Positions 8,895 to 18,515 of a DNA stretch of 41,735 nt are shown piece after piece (position 1 is the stretch's first letter; each line of letters opens with the position of its first letter). A model generated the notes under the pieces. It was not told the DNA's origin and ran no database searches. It saw nothing but the letters and a program-made list of their open reading frames with translations. Location: contig WFYB01000218.1 of NCBI GenBank assembly GCA_015490315.1, positions 1 to 41,735 of the forward strand, in the 5' to 3' direction. The stretch comes from Sulfurovum sp. GTDB taxonomy: Bacteria; Campylobacterota; Campylobacteria; Campylobacterales; Sulfurovaceae. Made by a program: the position numbers and the translations under genes.

Positions 8895-10174
8895 CGCCGC
8901 TCGATTGGTGTCACGCTGACACGTACGCCTTCATATTCTGCATAGACATCACCATCCGCATAGCGGAAAGGGTGTTTTGTTCTAATCAGTTGAAGTCCGT
9001 GGGGCGGCACGCATACCGCCTCGAAATTCTCGCTTTCACTTCCGATGATGATAGGAAACTTTGAGGTATTGAGTACCCAAAAGTCGGTATGGTCTATATG
9101 CATACTCTCTTCCTCTTCATCATAGATTTTGACACCGTGCTCTTGATGGCTTGCAAAACTCTCAAGCAGGAAGATATCGTGGTAGAATGTATCTTCGATC
9201 TCCTCTTCAAGCAGGACACCCATACTGTTGCGTGAGACATAGGCGACGATGTCGATGTTGTCATTGGTCTTTTGGTTGATGCGGCGGTAGAGCTCTTTTT
9301 TGTCAGTGATCTTGTCCATATCTTTAAAAGAGTGATAGGCGTCGATATGCCCCTTCATGATGATGTTTTCGAAGCGTTCAAAATAGCGGTACTCTTCACG
9401 GATCTTTTTGTTTTTGATCATGGTGCGCAATCTATGATTGATCTTTTTGGAGCTGTCGGCAACCTTGCACTCGACAGGATCGAGATGTTTTTGACGCAGG
9501 ATACCCAGATAATACAGCAGCATATTGATCCGATCCCCGAGAAAATCAAAGAAACGGTTGATAGGGTTGTTGGGACCAAACCATTTCTCAAAGAGTGTCA
9601 GCAGATAACTCAATGCAAAGACTTCAACAAAAGGTGCGATCCATGAAGAGGCAAACCATGAGAGTATAGATGAAGCGATCTTGGTGGCAAACGTCACGAT
9701 ACCTTCGAAGAGTGCCGATGCGATGGTTTTGATCTGTGCAAAGAGCAGAAGTTTGTCGAGATATCCGAACCAGTAGACCACAATACCAAGCAGTGCCAAA
9801 GCGGAAACAATTGCGGCGATATTTTTCAGCTTTGCTTTGAGGTTGAGATGCATATAGAAAGCTTTGACCTCTTTGAGCCCTTCGATGATATGGTCAATGA
9901 TGTTTTTCTTGAGCCACTGCATCAATACATTGTCCAAAAACCAGCGTTTGATCAGTAGCGAGACTCCCTGGATAAAAGTAAGGCTTTTGAGAAATGCGAT
10001 CAGCTTGAGTTTGGAAGCAAACCAGAGTGAGAGAATACTTGCTTTAAAGACCAAGGCAACGGCGAACATATATCCCATTAGCCATTCGTAGGATGCCTGA
10101 TGGGTATATTTCAGTCCGTAGACAACTGCTACGGGGAGTGTGATCGCAAGCAGCGCTTTGTAACGTCTGCGCAT
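8891..10174 (-). CDS. Conserved membrane protein of unknown function
   Basis: 427-aa ORF, N-terminal hydrophobic segments and soluble C-terminal domain; no family recognised. Confidence 0.7.
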   Translation of the reverse strand: MRRRYKALLAITLPVAVVYGLKYTHQASYEWLMGYMFAVALVFKASILSLWFASKLKLIAFLKSLTFIQGVSLLIKRWFLDNVLMQWLKKNIIDHIIEGLKEVKAFYMHLNLKAKLKNIAAIVSALALLGIVVYWFGYLDKLLLFAQIKTIASALFEGIVTFATKIASSILSWFASSWIAPFVEVFALSYLLTLFEKWFGPNNPINRFFDFLGDRINMLLYYLGILRQKHLDPVECKVADSSKKINHRLRTMIKNKKIREEYRYFERFENIIMKGHIDAYHSFKDMDKITDKKELYRRINQKTNDNIDIVAYVSRNSMGVLLEEEIEDTFYHDIFLLESFASHQEHGVKIYDEEEESMHIDHTDFWVLNTSKFPIIIGSESENFEAVCVPPHGLQLIRTKHPFRYADGDVYAEYEGVRVSVTPIERR

Positions 10175-10186
10175 GGGGTATCTATA

Positions 10187-10645
10187 TCAATCTTCGTCAG
10201 TGGAGTCTGTGGTATAGACGCCGGTCAGTTTTTTCCAGATGATAGAGGCATTGAGTCCAAACCAGATAAGCAGACCCACACCGATGGTTGCTGCCCAGCC
10301 CGCCTGCTCGAAGTCGGTAACATTGATGATGCCATACTGCTGCAGTCCCCATACAAAAGCGGCGATGATGATAACGGTCATGATCGCACCATAGAGTTTG
10401 AGACTCTGGAAGATTGACTTGATCGCCAGTAGCCAGAGTGCGAGCATCAGAAGGATCCCAAAGGGTTTGAATCCCGAAAAGATATCATCGACATTGGAGA
10501 TATAGCTGATGAAGTGGTGTCCGGTCGGGTTCCATGTGCCGATCGCAAGTGCCATGGACATTAGCAGTGTTACCCACCAGTTGAGATGGGTGACCTTTTT
10601 GCCAGTTTTTGTTGTAGAGGTAGAGGTGAGAAATCCCGGTAACAT
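10187..10645 (-). CDS. Small membrane protein, possibly DUF6524-like
   Basis: 152 aa with four hydrophobic segments (LNWWVTLLMSMALAIGTWNPTGHHF...); family assignment from memory. Confidence 0.6.
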   Translation of the reverse strand: MLPGFLTSTSTTKTGKKVTHLNWWVTLLMSMALAIGTWNPTGHHFISYISNVDDIFSGFKPFGILLMLALWLLAIKSIFQSLKLYGAIMTVIIIAAFVWGLQQYGIINVTDFEQAGWAATIGVGLLIWFGLNASIIWKKLTGVYTTDSTDED

Positions 10646-10712
10646 AATATTCTTCCCTTAAGATAATTTGAAGCATTATAGCAAAAAATAATTGATACCT
10701 CTACAAGCTATC

Positions 10713-10798
10713 GGTTTCACTCGATAGCTCTGGCAGTCGCGAACGACAAGCGCCCGTTTCACGGGTTGAGCGCTCCTTTGTCGCCATCGAGTGAAACC
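10713..10798. repeat. 86-bp nested hairpin
   Basis: ggtttcactcgatagc (10713-10728) pairs with gccatcgagtgaaacc (10783-10798), 15/16; inner cgacaa/ttgtcg and cccg-tttca-cggg. Confidence 0.7.
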
Positions 10799-10892
10799 TC
10801 AGTCGGCTAATTAATCAAAGCGTTCAATTACGATATAATTGCATTTATATCTCGTGTTACGTACACGAAACATCTATAATGAACGGAATAAC

Positions 10893-11771
10893 ATGCAACC
10901 TGCAACAACACCCGAAAACAGCAAAAACCCCACCCTTGAGATCGGTAAGATCAACAGACTCGAAGTCGTACGCGATACAGACTTTGGACTCGTGCTTGAA
11001 GCGGCTGACGGCAGAGAAGTGCTGCTGCCAAACGTCTATGTGATGGAAGATGAGATGCCTATGGGGGCGCTTATCGAAGTCTTTGTCTATACAGACAGTG
11101 AGGATCGTCCGGTAGCGACGACGAAGATGCCCTATGCCAAGCTCGGAGAGTACGGTTATTTCACGGTGGTGGACTACAAGAGCTATGGTGCTTTTGTCAA
11201 CTGGGGGCTGCCCAAAGATCTCTTTGTGCCTCTCTCACAGCAGAAAGAGTACTTCCATATCGGCAAGAAATATATCCTGCGTGTCTGTCTCGATCAAGAG
11301 ACGGGCAGGCTCTACGCGACGCAGAAGATCGGCAAATACTTCAACCGTGATCTCAAAGGGTGTTACCAAAATAGAAAGCTTGAGATGCTGGTACTTGCAA
11401 AGACGCCGTTGGGATACAAAGTGATTGTGGACAATCAGTATGAAGGGATGCTTTTTGAGAACGAGATCTTTGAGGAGATACGTGTAGGTGACACGAAGAT
11501 AGGCTATATCAAGGCGGCACGCAAAGACGGAAAGCTCGATATGTCACTACAGCCCATCGGTGCCAAAGCCAAACTTGGGGTAGCAGAGGGCAAGGTACTT
11601 CAGCTGCTCAAAGAGGCAGGCGGAGAGATGCCTTTTGGCTACAAAAGTGACGCAGAGGAGATACAGAAGGTCTTTGGCGTGAGCAAAAAGAACTTCAAGC
11701 GGGCATTGACCCATCTGATCGATAATCAGGAGATTACGCTGGATGAAAACAGGATCAAATTGGCAGAATGA
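10893..11771 (+). CDS. CvfB-like S1 RNA-binding protein
   Basis: Tandem S1-like segments (GEYGYFTVVDYKSYGAFVNWGLPKDLFVPLSQQ) and C-terminal winged-helix-like region; start at MQPATTPENS. Confidence 0.85.
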   Translation: MQPATTPENSKNPTLEIGKINRLEVVRDTDFGLVLEAADGREVLLPNVYVMEDEMPMGALIEVFVYTDSEDRPVATTKMPYAKLGEYGYFTVVDYKSYGAFVNWGLPKDLFVPLSQQKEYFHIGKKYILRVCLDQETGRLYATQKIGKYFNRDLKGCYQNRKLEMLVLAKTPLGYKVIVDNQYEGMLFENEIFEEIRVGDTKIGYIKAARKDGKLDMSLQPIGAKAKLGVAEGKVLQLLKEAGGEMPFGYKSDAEEIQKVFGVSKKNFKRALTHLIDNQEITLDENRIKLAE

Positions 11772-11843
11772 AAAAAACTTGCTCTTTTTTGGGCAGTAAA
11801 TCTTATGCTATAATTGGATTCAACTTCAGAAAAAGGAAAAAGA

Positions 11844-12290
11844 ATGGATTTAAATGATCTTTTGAGAATGGGCGGAGAGCTTATTCAAAACAACAGTGAC
11901 GATGCGACTACAGGTTTGGATATCGGCGATATTGCTAATGCGCTTGGCGGACTGCTGGGCAACAGTGAGGGTGGACTCGATCTGGGTTCATTGGTGAGCA
12001 GTCTGTCACAGAATGGACTTGGAGAGATCGTCGGATCGTGGCTGGGTGAAGGCGAAAATGCTTCTATCTCACTCGATCAGGTCAAAGACCTGTTAGGTTC
12101 CGATAAAATCTCAGAGTTCGCTTCTCAACTTGGATTGAGTGAAGAGAGTGCCGCGGGTGCATTGGCGGATGCGCTGCCTCAAGTCGTTGACCAGGCAACA
12201 TCTGGAGAGGACTCTATGATAGGTGATCTGCTTGCGCAAGTCGGTGGTGTTAGCGGCGCAATGGATATGATGGGTAAGATGTTTAAATAG
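11844..12290 (+). CDS. DUF937/YidB-like protein
   Basis: 148 aa Gly/Ser-rich acidic protein with ALGGLLGNSEGGLDLGSLVSSLSQNGLGEIVGSWLGEGENASIS. Confidence 0.72.
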   Translation: MDLNDLLRMGGELIQNNSDDATTGLDIGDIANALGGLLGNSEGGLDLGSLVSSLSQNGLGEIVGSWLGEGENASISLDQVKDLLGSDKISEFASQLGLSEESAAGALADALPQVVDQATSGEDSMIGDLLAQVGGVSGAMDMMGKMFK

Positions 12291-12336
12291 AAGGTTAGGA
12301 GGATTCTCCATCTATCGTTTTGGGAAGTGAAAGGGT

Positions 12337-12364
12337 GAGGGGCAATAGCGTCCCCTCTTTTTTT
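12337..12364 (+). terminator. Rho-independent terminator
   Basis: gaggggcaatagcgtcccctc followed by ttttttt. Confidence 0.8.
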
Positions 12365-12569
12365 ATGCTTCTGCTCTCATCTCTTTCTTTCTAAAATAGA
12401 GACCCGTCATCATTGTCGCAAAGAACATGATGCCCATAAAAAGCGTATTCATCGCATCGCCCGATTCTGCAACGACAGGATCTGTAACGACAGGTTCGAC
12501 AGGAGCGATATCTCCCCCTGCTATCAGTGCAGTAGTGATCAGTGCCAAAGTAAGTAGTAGTTTTTTCAT
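12363..12569 (-). CDS. Small exported single-TM protein
   Basis: MKKLLLTLALITTALIAGGDIAPVEPVVTDPVVAESGDAMNTLFMGIMFFATMMTGLYFRKKEMRAEA: signal peptide, Pro/Val linker, C-terminal TM. Confidence 0.6.
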   Translation of the reverse strand: MKKLLLTLALITTALIAGGDIAPVEPVVTDPVVAESGDAMNTLFMGIMFFATMMTGLYFRKKEMRAEA

Positions 12570-12781
12570 TGTGCGTTCCTTTGTATTGTCATGCCGCATA
12601 GTATTCACTATGGGTTATTCTAAACTTGATCAATTTCTCAAGTTTATACGCTTCTCTTTAACCGATTTTATTATAGCACGCTTTTTCAAAAATATAAACC
12701 CGCCAGCATGGTATGACAATTTGACAGATTTTTTCTCTTTATATACCATCTTTGGTACAATGGCAGAAAAAAGGCAAAACG

Positions 12782-14335
12782 GTGCGTTATCTTCTTCTCT
12801 ATTTTTCGCTTTTCCTCTGGCTTAATGCAAAACCTTTCAAGGTCGCCAGCTATAACGTCGAAAATCTTTTTGATGCGCGCTATCAGGGGACAGAGTATGA
12901 GGAGTATATCCCTCACAAGCATAATTGGAATGCACGTATGGTCGAGATCAAGCTCAAGCATACAGCTGAGGTGATCTGTGATCTTGATGCCGATATTTTG
13001 GGACTTCAGGAGGTTGAAAATGAACAGATACTCCGTAGACTATCTACGCTGTTACGACGTGTAGGATGTCCCTATCGATATAGTACGATCACACAGAAAA
13101 AGGGTGCGCCGATCCAGGTGGCACTCCTCTCACGCTATCCGATACGAAAAAGCCGGGATATCGTGGTAAGTATCGCGCCAAGAGTGAGAAATATTCTTGA
13201 GGCTGAAGTGGAAGTGGGAGGGTATCCTTTGACCCTCTTTGTCAACCACTGGAAATCCAAAGGCTATGATGGGTTTGAAAGCAAGCGTATCGCCTATGCC
13301 AAAGCCCTTAAAAGGCGACTGGCGACACTGCCGCCGCAAAGGGAGTATATACTCTTGGGTGACTTCAACAGTGACTACAATGCAGACGATACATTAAGTG
13401 AAAAGAACAATGATACTGATGGCAAAACTGCATTTAATGATATCTTGCCAACCCGTATCAACGGAAAGCTTGTGCGTGAGAGAGATCTGTTTAAAACTAA
13501 GCAGATGATACTCTATACACTCTGGCTTGAGCTGCCTATCGAGAAGCGGTGGAGTCAGAAGTTTTACGGCAAACGTTCGACACCCGATCAGATCGTTATC
13601 CCTCGTACTCTTGTCGATGGCAGAGGGATTGATTATGTCAATGACTCTTTTGGGGTATTTCATAGAGATTATCTCTTTACCAAGCGGGGCTATATCAACC
13701 GCTGGCGCTACAAACACGGCAAACATATGGCAAAAGGGTACTCTGACCACCTGCCTGTCTATGCATGGTTTGATACGCTGCCTTACAAGCCGACCGCCAT
13801 ACCTCCTCAAAAGGTTGATGAGAGTGTGAAGAGTATCGATGATCTCTACAGACTTCAGAGTCTGGAACATCCCGTACTCCTCAAAGACGCAGTTGTGGTA
13901 TTCAGGCGTGGCAATCACGCCCTTCTCAAACAAAGCCCCGAGGGCAGAGGGATATTTCTCTATGGCTGCGCTTCCCGTCTCAAAGAGGGGCTTCGCTACG
14001 ATCTGCAGGTAGAGGGACTCAAGAGATACAAGGGGCTCATGGAGCTTCTGGGAGCACATATCGTGAAGCAAAAAGGCAAAGTCGATCTCACTGCGTATCG
14101 ATGGAAGTCGTTACAGCATAAATTGCGACAAAATGAAGTAGTCGAAGAGATAGAGGGTACCTACCGCCATGGAGCACTCTATCTCGGTGACCAAAAAATA
14201 CCCATTTATTTCAAAAATAAAAGGTTTATTCCCAAAGAGGGAAGCAGGCTCAAGATAGCCTATGCGCATCTTGGCTATTATAAACGGTTGCAGTTGGTGA
14301 TCTACAGCAAGAAAGATTTTGAAACACTGGAGTAG
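12782..14335 (+). CDS. Exported endonuclease/exonuclease/phosphatase family protein
   Basis: GTG start followed by signal peptide; FKVASYNVENLFDARY, LQEVEN, VNHWKSKGYD, LLGDFNSDYN, YSDHLPVYAWF motifs. Confidence 0.88.
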   Translation: MRYLLLYFSLFLWLNAKPFKVASYNVENLFDARYQGTEYEEYIPHKHNWNARMVEIKLKHTAEVICDLDADILGLQEVENEQILRRLSTLLRRVGCPYRYSTITQKKGAPIQVALLSRYPIRKSRDIVVSIAPRVRNILEAEVEVGGYPLTLFVNHWKSKGYDGFESKRIAYAKALKRRLATLPPQREYILLGDFNSDYNADDTLSEKNNDTDGKTAFNDILPTRINGKLVRERDLFKTKQMILYTLWLELPIEKRWSQKFYGKRSTPDQIVIPRTLVDGRGIDYVNDSFGVFHRDYLFTKRGYINRWRYKHGKHMAKGYSDHLPVYAWFDTLPYKPTAIPPQKVDESVKSIDDLYRLQSLEHPVLLKDAVVVFRRGNHALLKQSPEGRGIFLYGCASRLKEGLRYDLQVEGLKRYKGLMELLGAHIVKQKGKVDLTAYRWKSLQHKLRQNEVVEEIEGTYRHGALYLGDQKIPIYFKNKRFIPKEGSRLKIAYAHLGYYKRLQLVIYSKKDFETLE

Positions 14336-14338
14336 ACT

Positions 14339-14773
14339 ATGGCGTATTACAATTGGATATTGGCATTTCATGTGATGAGTTTCGTAAGTTGGATGGCGAT
14401 GCTTTTTTATCTGCCGAGACTCTTTATCTACCACAGAGAACATGCTGATGTGAAAGCGTTTACGGATATTGTAAAGATACAGGAGTATAAGCTCTTTAAG
14501 TATATCGGTGTACCGGCGATGTGGGCGACGGTCATCTCTGGTGGTACGATGCTCTATCTCAACAGCGGTATCTTCTCAAGCGGCGGCTGGATGCATGCCA
14601 AGCTCCTGTTTGTTGCACTGCTGATTGCCTACCACTTTTCACTGGAGATTTTGAGAAAAAAGCTGATCGAAGATCCTCATTACAAGAGCGGCAAATGGTT
14701 CAGGGTCTATAACGAAGTGCCGACACTGCTAATGATTTTCATCGTTATCATGGTGGTGGTGAAGCCCTTTTAA
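14339..14773 (+). CDS. hemJ: Protoporphyrinogen oxidase HemJ
   Basis: YYNWILAFHVMSFVSWMAMLFYLPRLFIYHRE, KPF C-terminus; typical HemJ. Confidence 0.92.
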   Translation: MAYYNWILAFHVMSFVSWMAMLFYLPRLFIYHREHADVKAFTDIVKIQEYKLFKYIGVPAMWATVISGGTMLYLNSGIFSSGGWMHAKLLFVALLIAYHFSLEILRKKLIEDPHYKSGKWFRVYNEVPTLLMIFIVIMVVVKPF

Positions 14774-14822
14774 TCCATTTGTGTTATAATCTTTTGAAAT
14801 ACAAAACCAAAAGGATTTAACT

Positions 14823-15647
14823 ATGCAACTACCCGAAATCAGTTTACCGACTATTCCTCTACCCTTCGACATTCAGCTCTTGCTTCACCCCGCAGTCGAC
14901 CACTTCGTGATTGCGATTCCGGTCGTAGTCTTATTGCTTGAGCTCTATAACCTTGTGGTCAAGAGAAGTTCGATCTCGGTCTTTTCACTTTTGTTGCTGT
15001 TGTTGGCAGTAGGTTTTACGTTCGGTGCCTATATCACAGGTGTCACTGACGGGAAAGAGGCGTATGATATGCTCAGCCATGAGGGACAAGAGGAGCTTAA
15101 GGCACATAAGCTTCTTGGTACCTACATCCTCTTTATGTCTGCTTTTGTGGTGATCGTCAAACTCCTTGCCATGGCATTGAGAAGTGCACTCTTCAGAGCG
15201 CTTTTTATCGTGATCCTTCTGGGATATATCGCAGTGTTGTTCTTCCAGGGCAAAGAGGGAGGTGAACTTGTTTATGAGCATGGTGCCAATGTATCGAAAG
15301 TCAAAGTACTTGATGATGAACTCTTTGACTGCAAAGATGAACTGAGTGATGCTGAAGAAGAAGCAAAAGAGGCTGCAGCATCCCAAAACGCGCCTGCAGC
15401 TGTATCAAAGGAAGCTCCAGCGGCAGCTGCACCATCTGTTCCCGCTGAGACACAAGGCAGTGAGCAGAGCAGCACAAGCACTTCAGCACAAACGACAAAG
15501 CATGTCGATGCATTGATCGAAAGTGCGAAGCAAAAAGTAGAAGCCGCTTCCAAGGAGGTACTCTCCAAAGTGAAAGAGAAAGCCGGAAGTATGGAAATGC
15601 CTGCAACACCTGCAGCACCTGAAGCGGTCAAGATAGAGACACACTAA
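14823..15647 (+). CDS. DUF2231-like membrane protein with Ala/Ser-rich C-terminal tail
   Basis: FDIQLLLHPAVDHFVIAIPVVVLLLELYNLV and following TM segments. Confidence 0.75.
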   Translation: MQLPEISLPTIPLPFDIQLLLHPAVDHFVIAIPVVVLLLELYNLVVKRSSISVFSLLLLLLAVGFTFGAYITGVTDGKEAYDMLSHEGQEELKAHKLLGTYILFMSAFVVIVKLLAMALRSALFRALFIVILLGYIAVLFFQGKEGGELVYEHGANVSKVKVLDDELFDCKDELSDAEEEAKEAAASQNAPAAVSKEAPAAAAPSVPAETQGSEQSSTSTSAQTTKHVDALIESAKQKVEAASKEVLSKVKEKAGSMEMPATPAAPEAVKIETH

Positions 15648-15655
15648 TCGTTAAA

Positions 15656-16009
15656 TCAAGAGGTTCCGTCTTCGTTGGGATCCTCTTCATAGTACTCGAT
15701 ATTTTCAGGTGTTTTGAGTGTTGAAAGGTATTTTGCCATTGTGCGGGTCATATTCTCATCCATCGATTGGGCAAAGGAGATCATGACACTGCCCATCGTT
15801 GTGCGTGTCTTCCCCGCCTGCAGGTTTTTGAGCCGTTCATAGAGTACCTTCTCTTTGACCCCTTGCAGTCTCGGTGCCGAGACCCCCTCCCCATACATCC
15901 CGTGACAAGATTGACAGCCGTGTGTCAGATAGAAGTATTCTGCTTTTTGCATATCATCAGCGATCATGGGTGAAAGTGTCAATAGTGTATATAAAAGTAT
16001 ACGTTTCAT
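15656..16009 (-). CDS. Class I c-type cytochrome
   Basis: Signal peptide plus CQSCHGMYGEGVSAPRLQG heme motif. Confidence 0.88.
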   Translation of the reverse strand: MKRILLYTLLTLSPMIADDMQKAEYFYLTHGCQSCHGMYGEGVSAPRLQGVKEKVLYERLKNLQAGKTRTTMGSVMISFAQSMDENMTRTMAKYLSTLKTPENIEYYEEDPNEDGTS

Positions 16010-16043
16010 AGGGGTATTTTATCATAAATCCAAATAATAAATA

Positions 16044-16766
16044 CTAATACAAAACCCGTGCAAGATAGAGTCCACTCCCCGGAGCGAGATCGGTGATGTA
16101 GCGTTCTTTACATGCAAGCTGTGTTTCGAGCTCCTTGAGGGTCATCTGCTTCTGCGCACACTGCATGGCAGCCTCAACCATCATTCTCACCTGTGAGCGT
16201 AGAAAGCCGTTGGCTTTGAAATAGATCGCATGGTAGGCACTGAAGCTTCGGTAACAGCTTTGATAGATATGCCGTCGTGTGGTGTGAGGATCGGCACCGG
16301 TCTTGTGAAAGTGGGCAAAATCATGCTTTCCTTCGAAAAGTGAGAGTGCCTTGGTGAGTATTTTCGGGTCAAAATCGGAATAGTATGAGAGGTAGTTGCG
16401 TTCAAATACCGTGGGCTTTACCGTTTTGAAAAGATAGCGGTAGACCCTTACTTTGGCATCGAACCTTGCATGGAAATCATCAGAAACAGGGGTGATATGC
16501 TTGAATGCCACAGCATCAAGCCTGCGGTTGAGTGCATGACGGAGCTTCTGAAGGTCACGCCAGTAGTAGGGGAGGTCAAAATGGATGATCTGTCCTGTCG
16601 CATGCACGCCGGCATCGGTTCTTCCGCTACCTGTGATAGACGAATCTATCTGAAGGCTCTGTAGTGCTTTTTCTATCGTAGTAGTGACAGTCTGTTGGGT
16701 TCGGGTCTGTCTCTGGAAGCCTTCAAAATAGCTTCCGTCATAGGCTACGACCGCTTTGACACGCAT
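16044..16766 (-). CDS. truA: tRNA pseudouridine synthase A
   Basis: MRVKAVVAYDGSYFEGFQRQ..., GSGRTDAGVHATGQIIHFD. Confidence 0.95.
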   Translation of the reverse strand: MRVKAVVAYDGSYFEGFQRQTRTQQTVTTTIEKALQSLQIDSSITGSGRTDAGVHATGQIIHFDLPYYWRDLQKLRHALNRRLDAVAFKHITPVSDDFHARFDAKVRVYRYLFKTVKPTVFERNYLSYYSDFDPKILTKALSLFEGKHDFAHFHKTGADPHTTRRHIYQSCYRSFSAYHAIYFKANGFLRSQVRMMVEAAMQCAQKQMTLKELETQLACKERYITDLAPGSGLYLARVLY

Positions 16767-17785
16767 TAGAAATACCTTGCGACACGTAGATTGAAGAGCC
16801 ATCTTCCCAGTGCAAGTATCAAGAGTGCTGCTACGGAGAGCCATACCACAGTACCGTATTTCTCCAGCATCGAGGCGGTCATATAGAGAAGCAGTGCTGT
16901 AGCGAAGATGACAAGAAAAGCGTGATTTGTCTGATATCGCGGATTGATCATGGTAAATGCGGCAACAAGATAGACAGAGAGGAGCGGGATCAGAGAGACA
17001 ATGAGAAAAAAGAGTGCACGGTGCATGATCTTGGTATCATTTTTCATCTGCATCCAGTAACTGATGATGTCCTGAAAACGGAAGCTGCTCTTTTTTGCAG
17101 TGTCGAAGACTTCGAGTGTACGATACTGTGCCTGCTGCAGATTCTCTTTTTGGTATGTATAGCCGTAGCCATGTTCTAGAAGCAGGGAAGTGGTATGGTC
17201 TTTGTGGTTGATCTGACCGCGTTTGGATGAGAAGAACTGCTCTTCATTTTTCTCTGTACGGTTGTAGATCACGATATCTTTGAATTTTCCATTCTCCTCT
17301 TTTTTGACATAGATGTAGTAGTTGCCGAACTTTTGTCCGAGTTTGCCGGCAGAGATGTTGAGTTTTGCTTCATTTTTCTTGGACTCTTTGAAGGCTTTGT
17401 AAAACTGTTTGCTCATCGGCATCGCCAAAAAGGAGATCGTCAGCAGGAGGATCGAAAAGAGAAGTGCAAGTATCCAGAGACTTTTGAGGACATTGCCGGC
17501 TTTCAGCCCCAATGCGTAGAGTGCAATGAGCTCATTGTCCTGAGAGAGTTTGACAAGCGTATTGGCAAGTGCCGCGACAAAAGAAAGTGGCAGTGTATAA
17601 AATACAATATCGGGAATAGAGTAGCTGTAGAGTGTCAGAAGTTCCCAGAAGCTAAGCTTGATCTGTGCTGTAAGTGCAGAGATCTTGACGAGATAGATTA
17701 GTGATATGATGAGAAAAAATGGTAGAAATATCGTCAGGAACGTTTTGGTAAAGTTCTCGGAGATATATCTGCTGACACTAACCAT
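16766..17785 (-). CDS. lptF: LptF/LptG family permease
   Basis: YISENFTKTFLTIFLPFFLIISLIYLVK, LPLSFVAALANTLVKLSQDNELIALYALG. Confidence 0.82.
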   Translation of the reverse strand: MVSVSRYISENFTKTFLTIFLPFFLIISLIYLVKISALTAQIKLSFWELLTLYSYSIPDIVFYTLPLSFVAALANTLVKLSQDNELIALYALGLKAGNVLKSLWILALLFSILLLTISFLAMPMSKQFYKAFKESKKNEAKLNISAGKLGQKFGNYYIYVKKEENGKFKDIVIYNRTEKNEEQFFSSKRGQINHKDHTTSLLLEHGYGYTYQKENLQQAQYRTLEVFDTAKKSSFRFQDIISYWMQMKNDTKIMHRALFFLIVSLIPLLSVYLVAAFTMINPRYQTNHAFLVIFATALLLYMTASMLEKYGTVVWLSVAALLILALGRWLFNLRVARYF

Positions 17786-18515
17786 AGATGATCTTCTCAA
17801 TCAGTTGAGTGGCTTCGGTATCATAGAGATAGACGATAAAAGTCGCCATAGCAAGGAAAGGGACAAAAGGTACCCCCTTTTCTCTCCAGATCATCGCGGG
17901 GATGATCGCCAGTATCGCAGAGAGGAAGATCGCGACAAAGAAGTTGGGAAATCCAAGTAGTGCCCCCATCGTCCCGGCGACAATCACATCCGCTCCGCCC
18001 ATCGCCTGTCTGCGTGCCAGCCATGAGGAGAGTAGTCCTATAAGATAGAGTCCGCCCGCAGCCAGTGCCGCATTGATCGCTGCATGGATGAAATCAGGCT
18101 GAATGAGTGCAAAGAGCAGTGCGGCAAAGTTGACATTGTCAGGTACTGCCATATACTTGAAGTCGATCATCACCAGTACAAAGAGTGCAGCAAATGAAGC
18201 AGCGACAAACGGCAGATACCAGACGAGTCCCAGTTTGAGATAAAGTAGCAGAAAGATCAGCCCTGTTAGAAGCTCTACGATCGGATACTGCTTGGCAATT
18301 GGATCATTGCAAAAGGCACAACGCCCCTGAAGAGCAAGCCATGAGATGACGGGTATATTGTGGTACCATTTCAAGGGTGTCTGGCACTTTTGACATTTGG
18401 AAGCCGGAAATGCGATACTTTCGCCCTTGGGAATGCGATAGATCACGACATTAAGAAAAGAGCCGATAAGTGTACCGAAAATAAAAACGGCTGAAGCAAT
18501 AATGGTTTCGGTCAT
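17778..18515 (-). CDS. Prepilin peptidase (A24 family)
   Basis: GSFLNVVIYRIPKGESIAFPASKCQKCQTPLKWYHNIPVISWLALQGRCAFC, MGGADVIVAGTMGALLG. Confidence 0.93.
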   Translation of the reverse strand: MTETIIASAVFIFGTLIGSFLNVVIYRIPKGESIAFPASKCQKCQTPLKWYHNIPVISWLALQGRCAFCNDPIAKQYPIVELLTGLIFLLLYLKLGLVWYLPFVAASFAALFVLVMIDFKYMAVPDNVNFAALLFALIQPDFIHAAINAALAAGGLYLIGLLSSWLARRQAMGGADVIVAGTMGALLGFPNFFVAIFLSAILAIIPAMIWREKGVPFVPFLAMATFIVYLYDTEATQLIEKIIYG

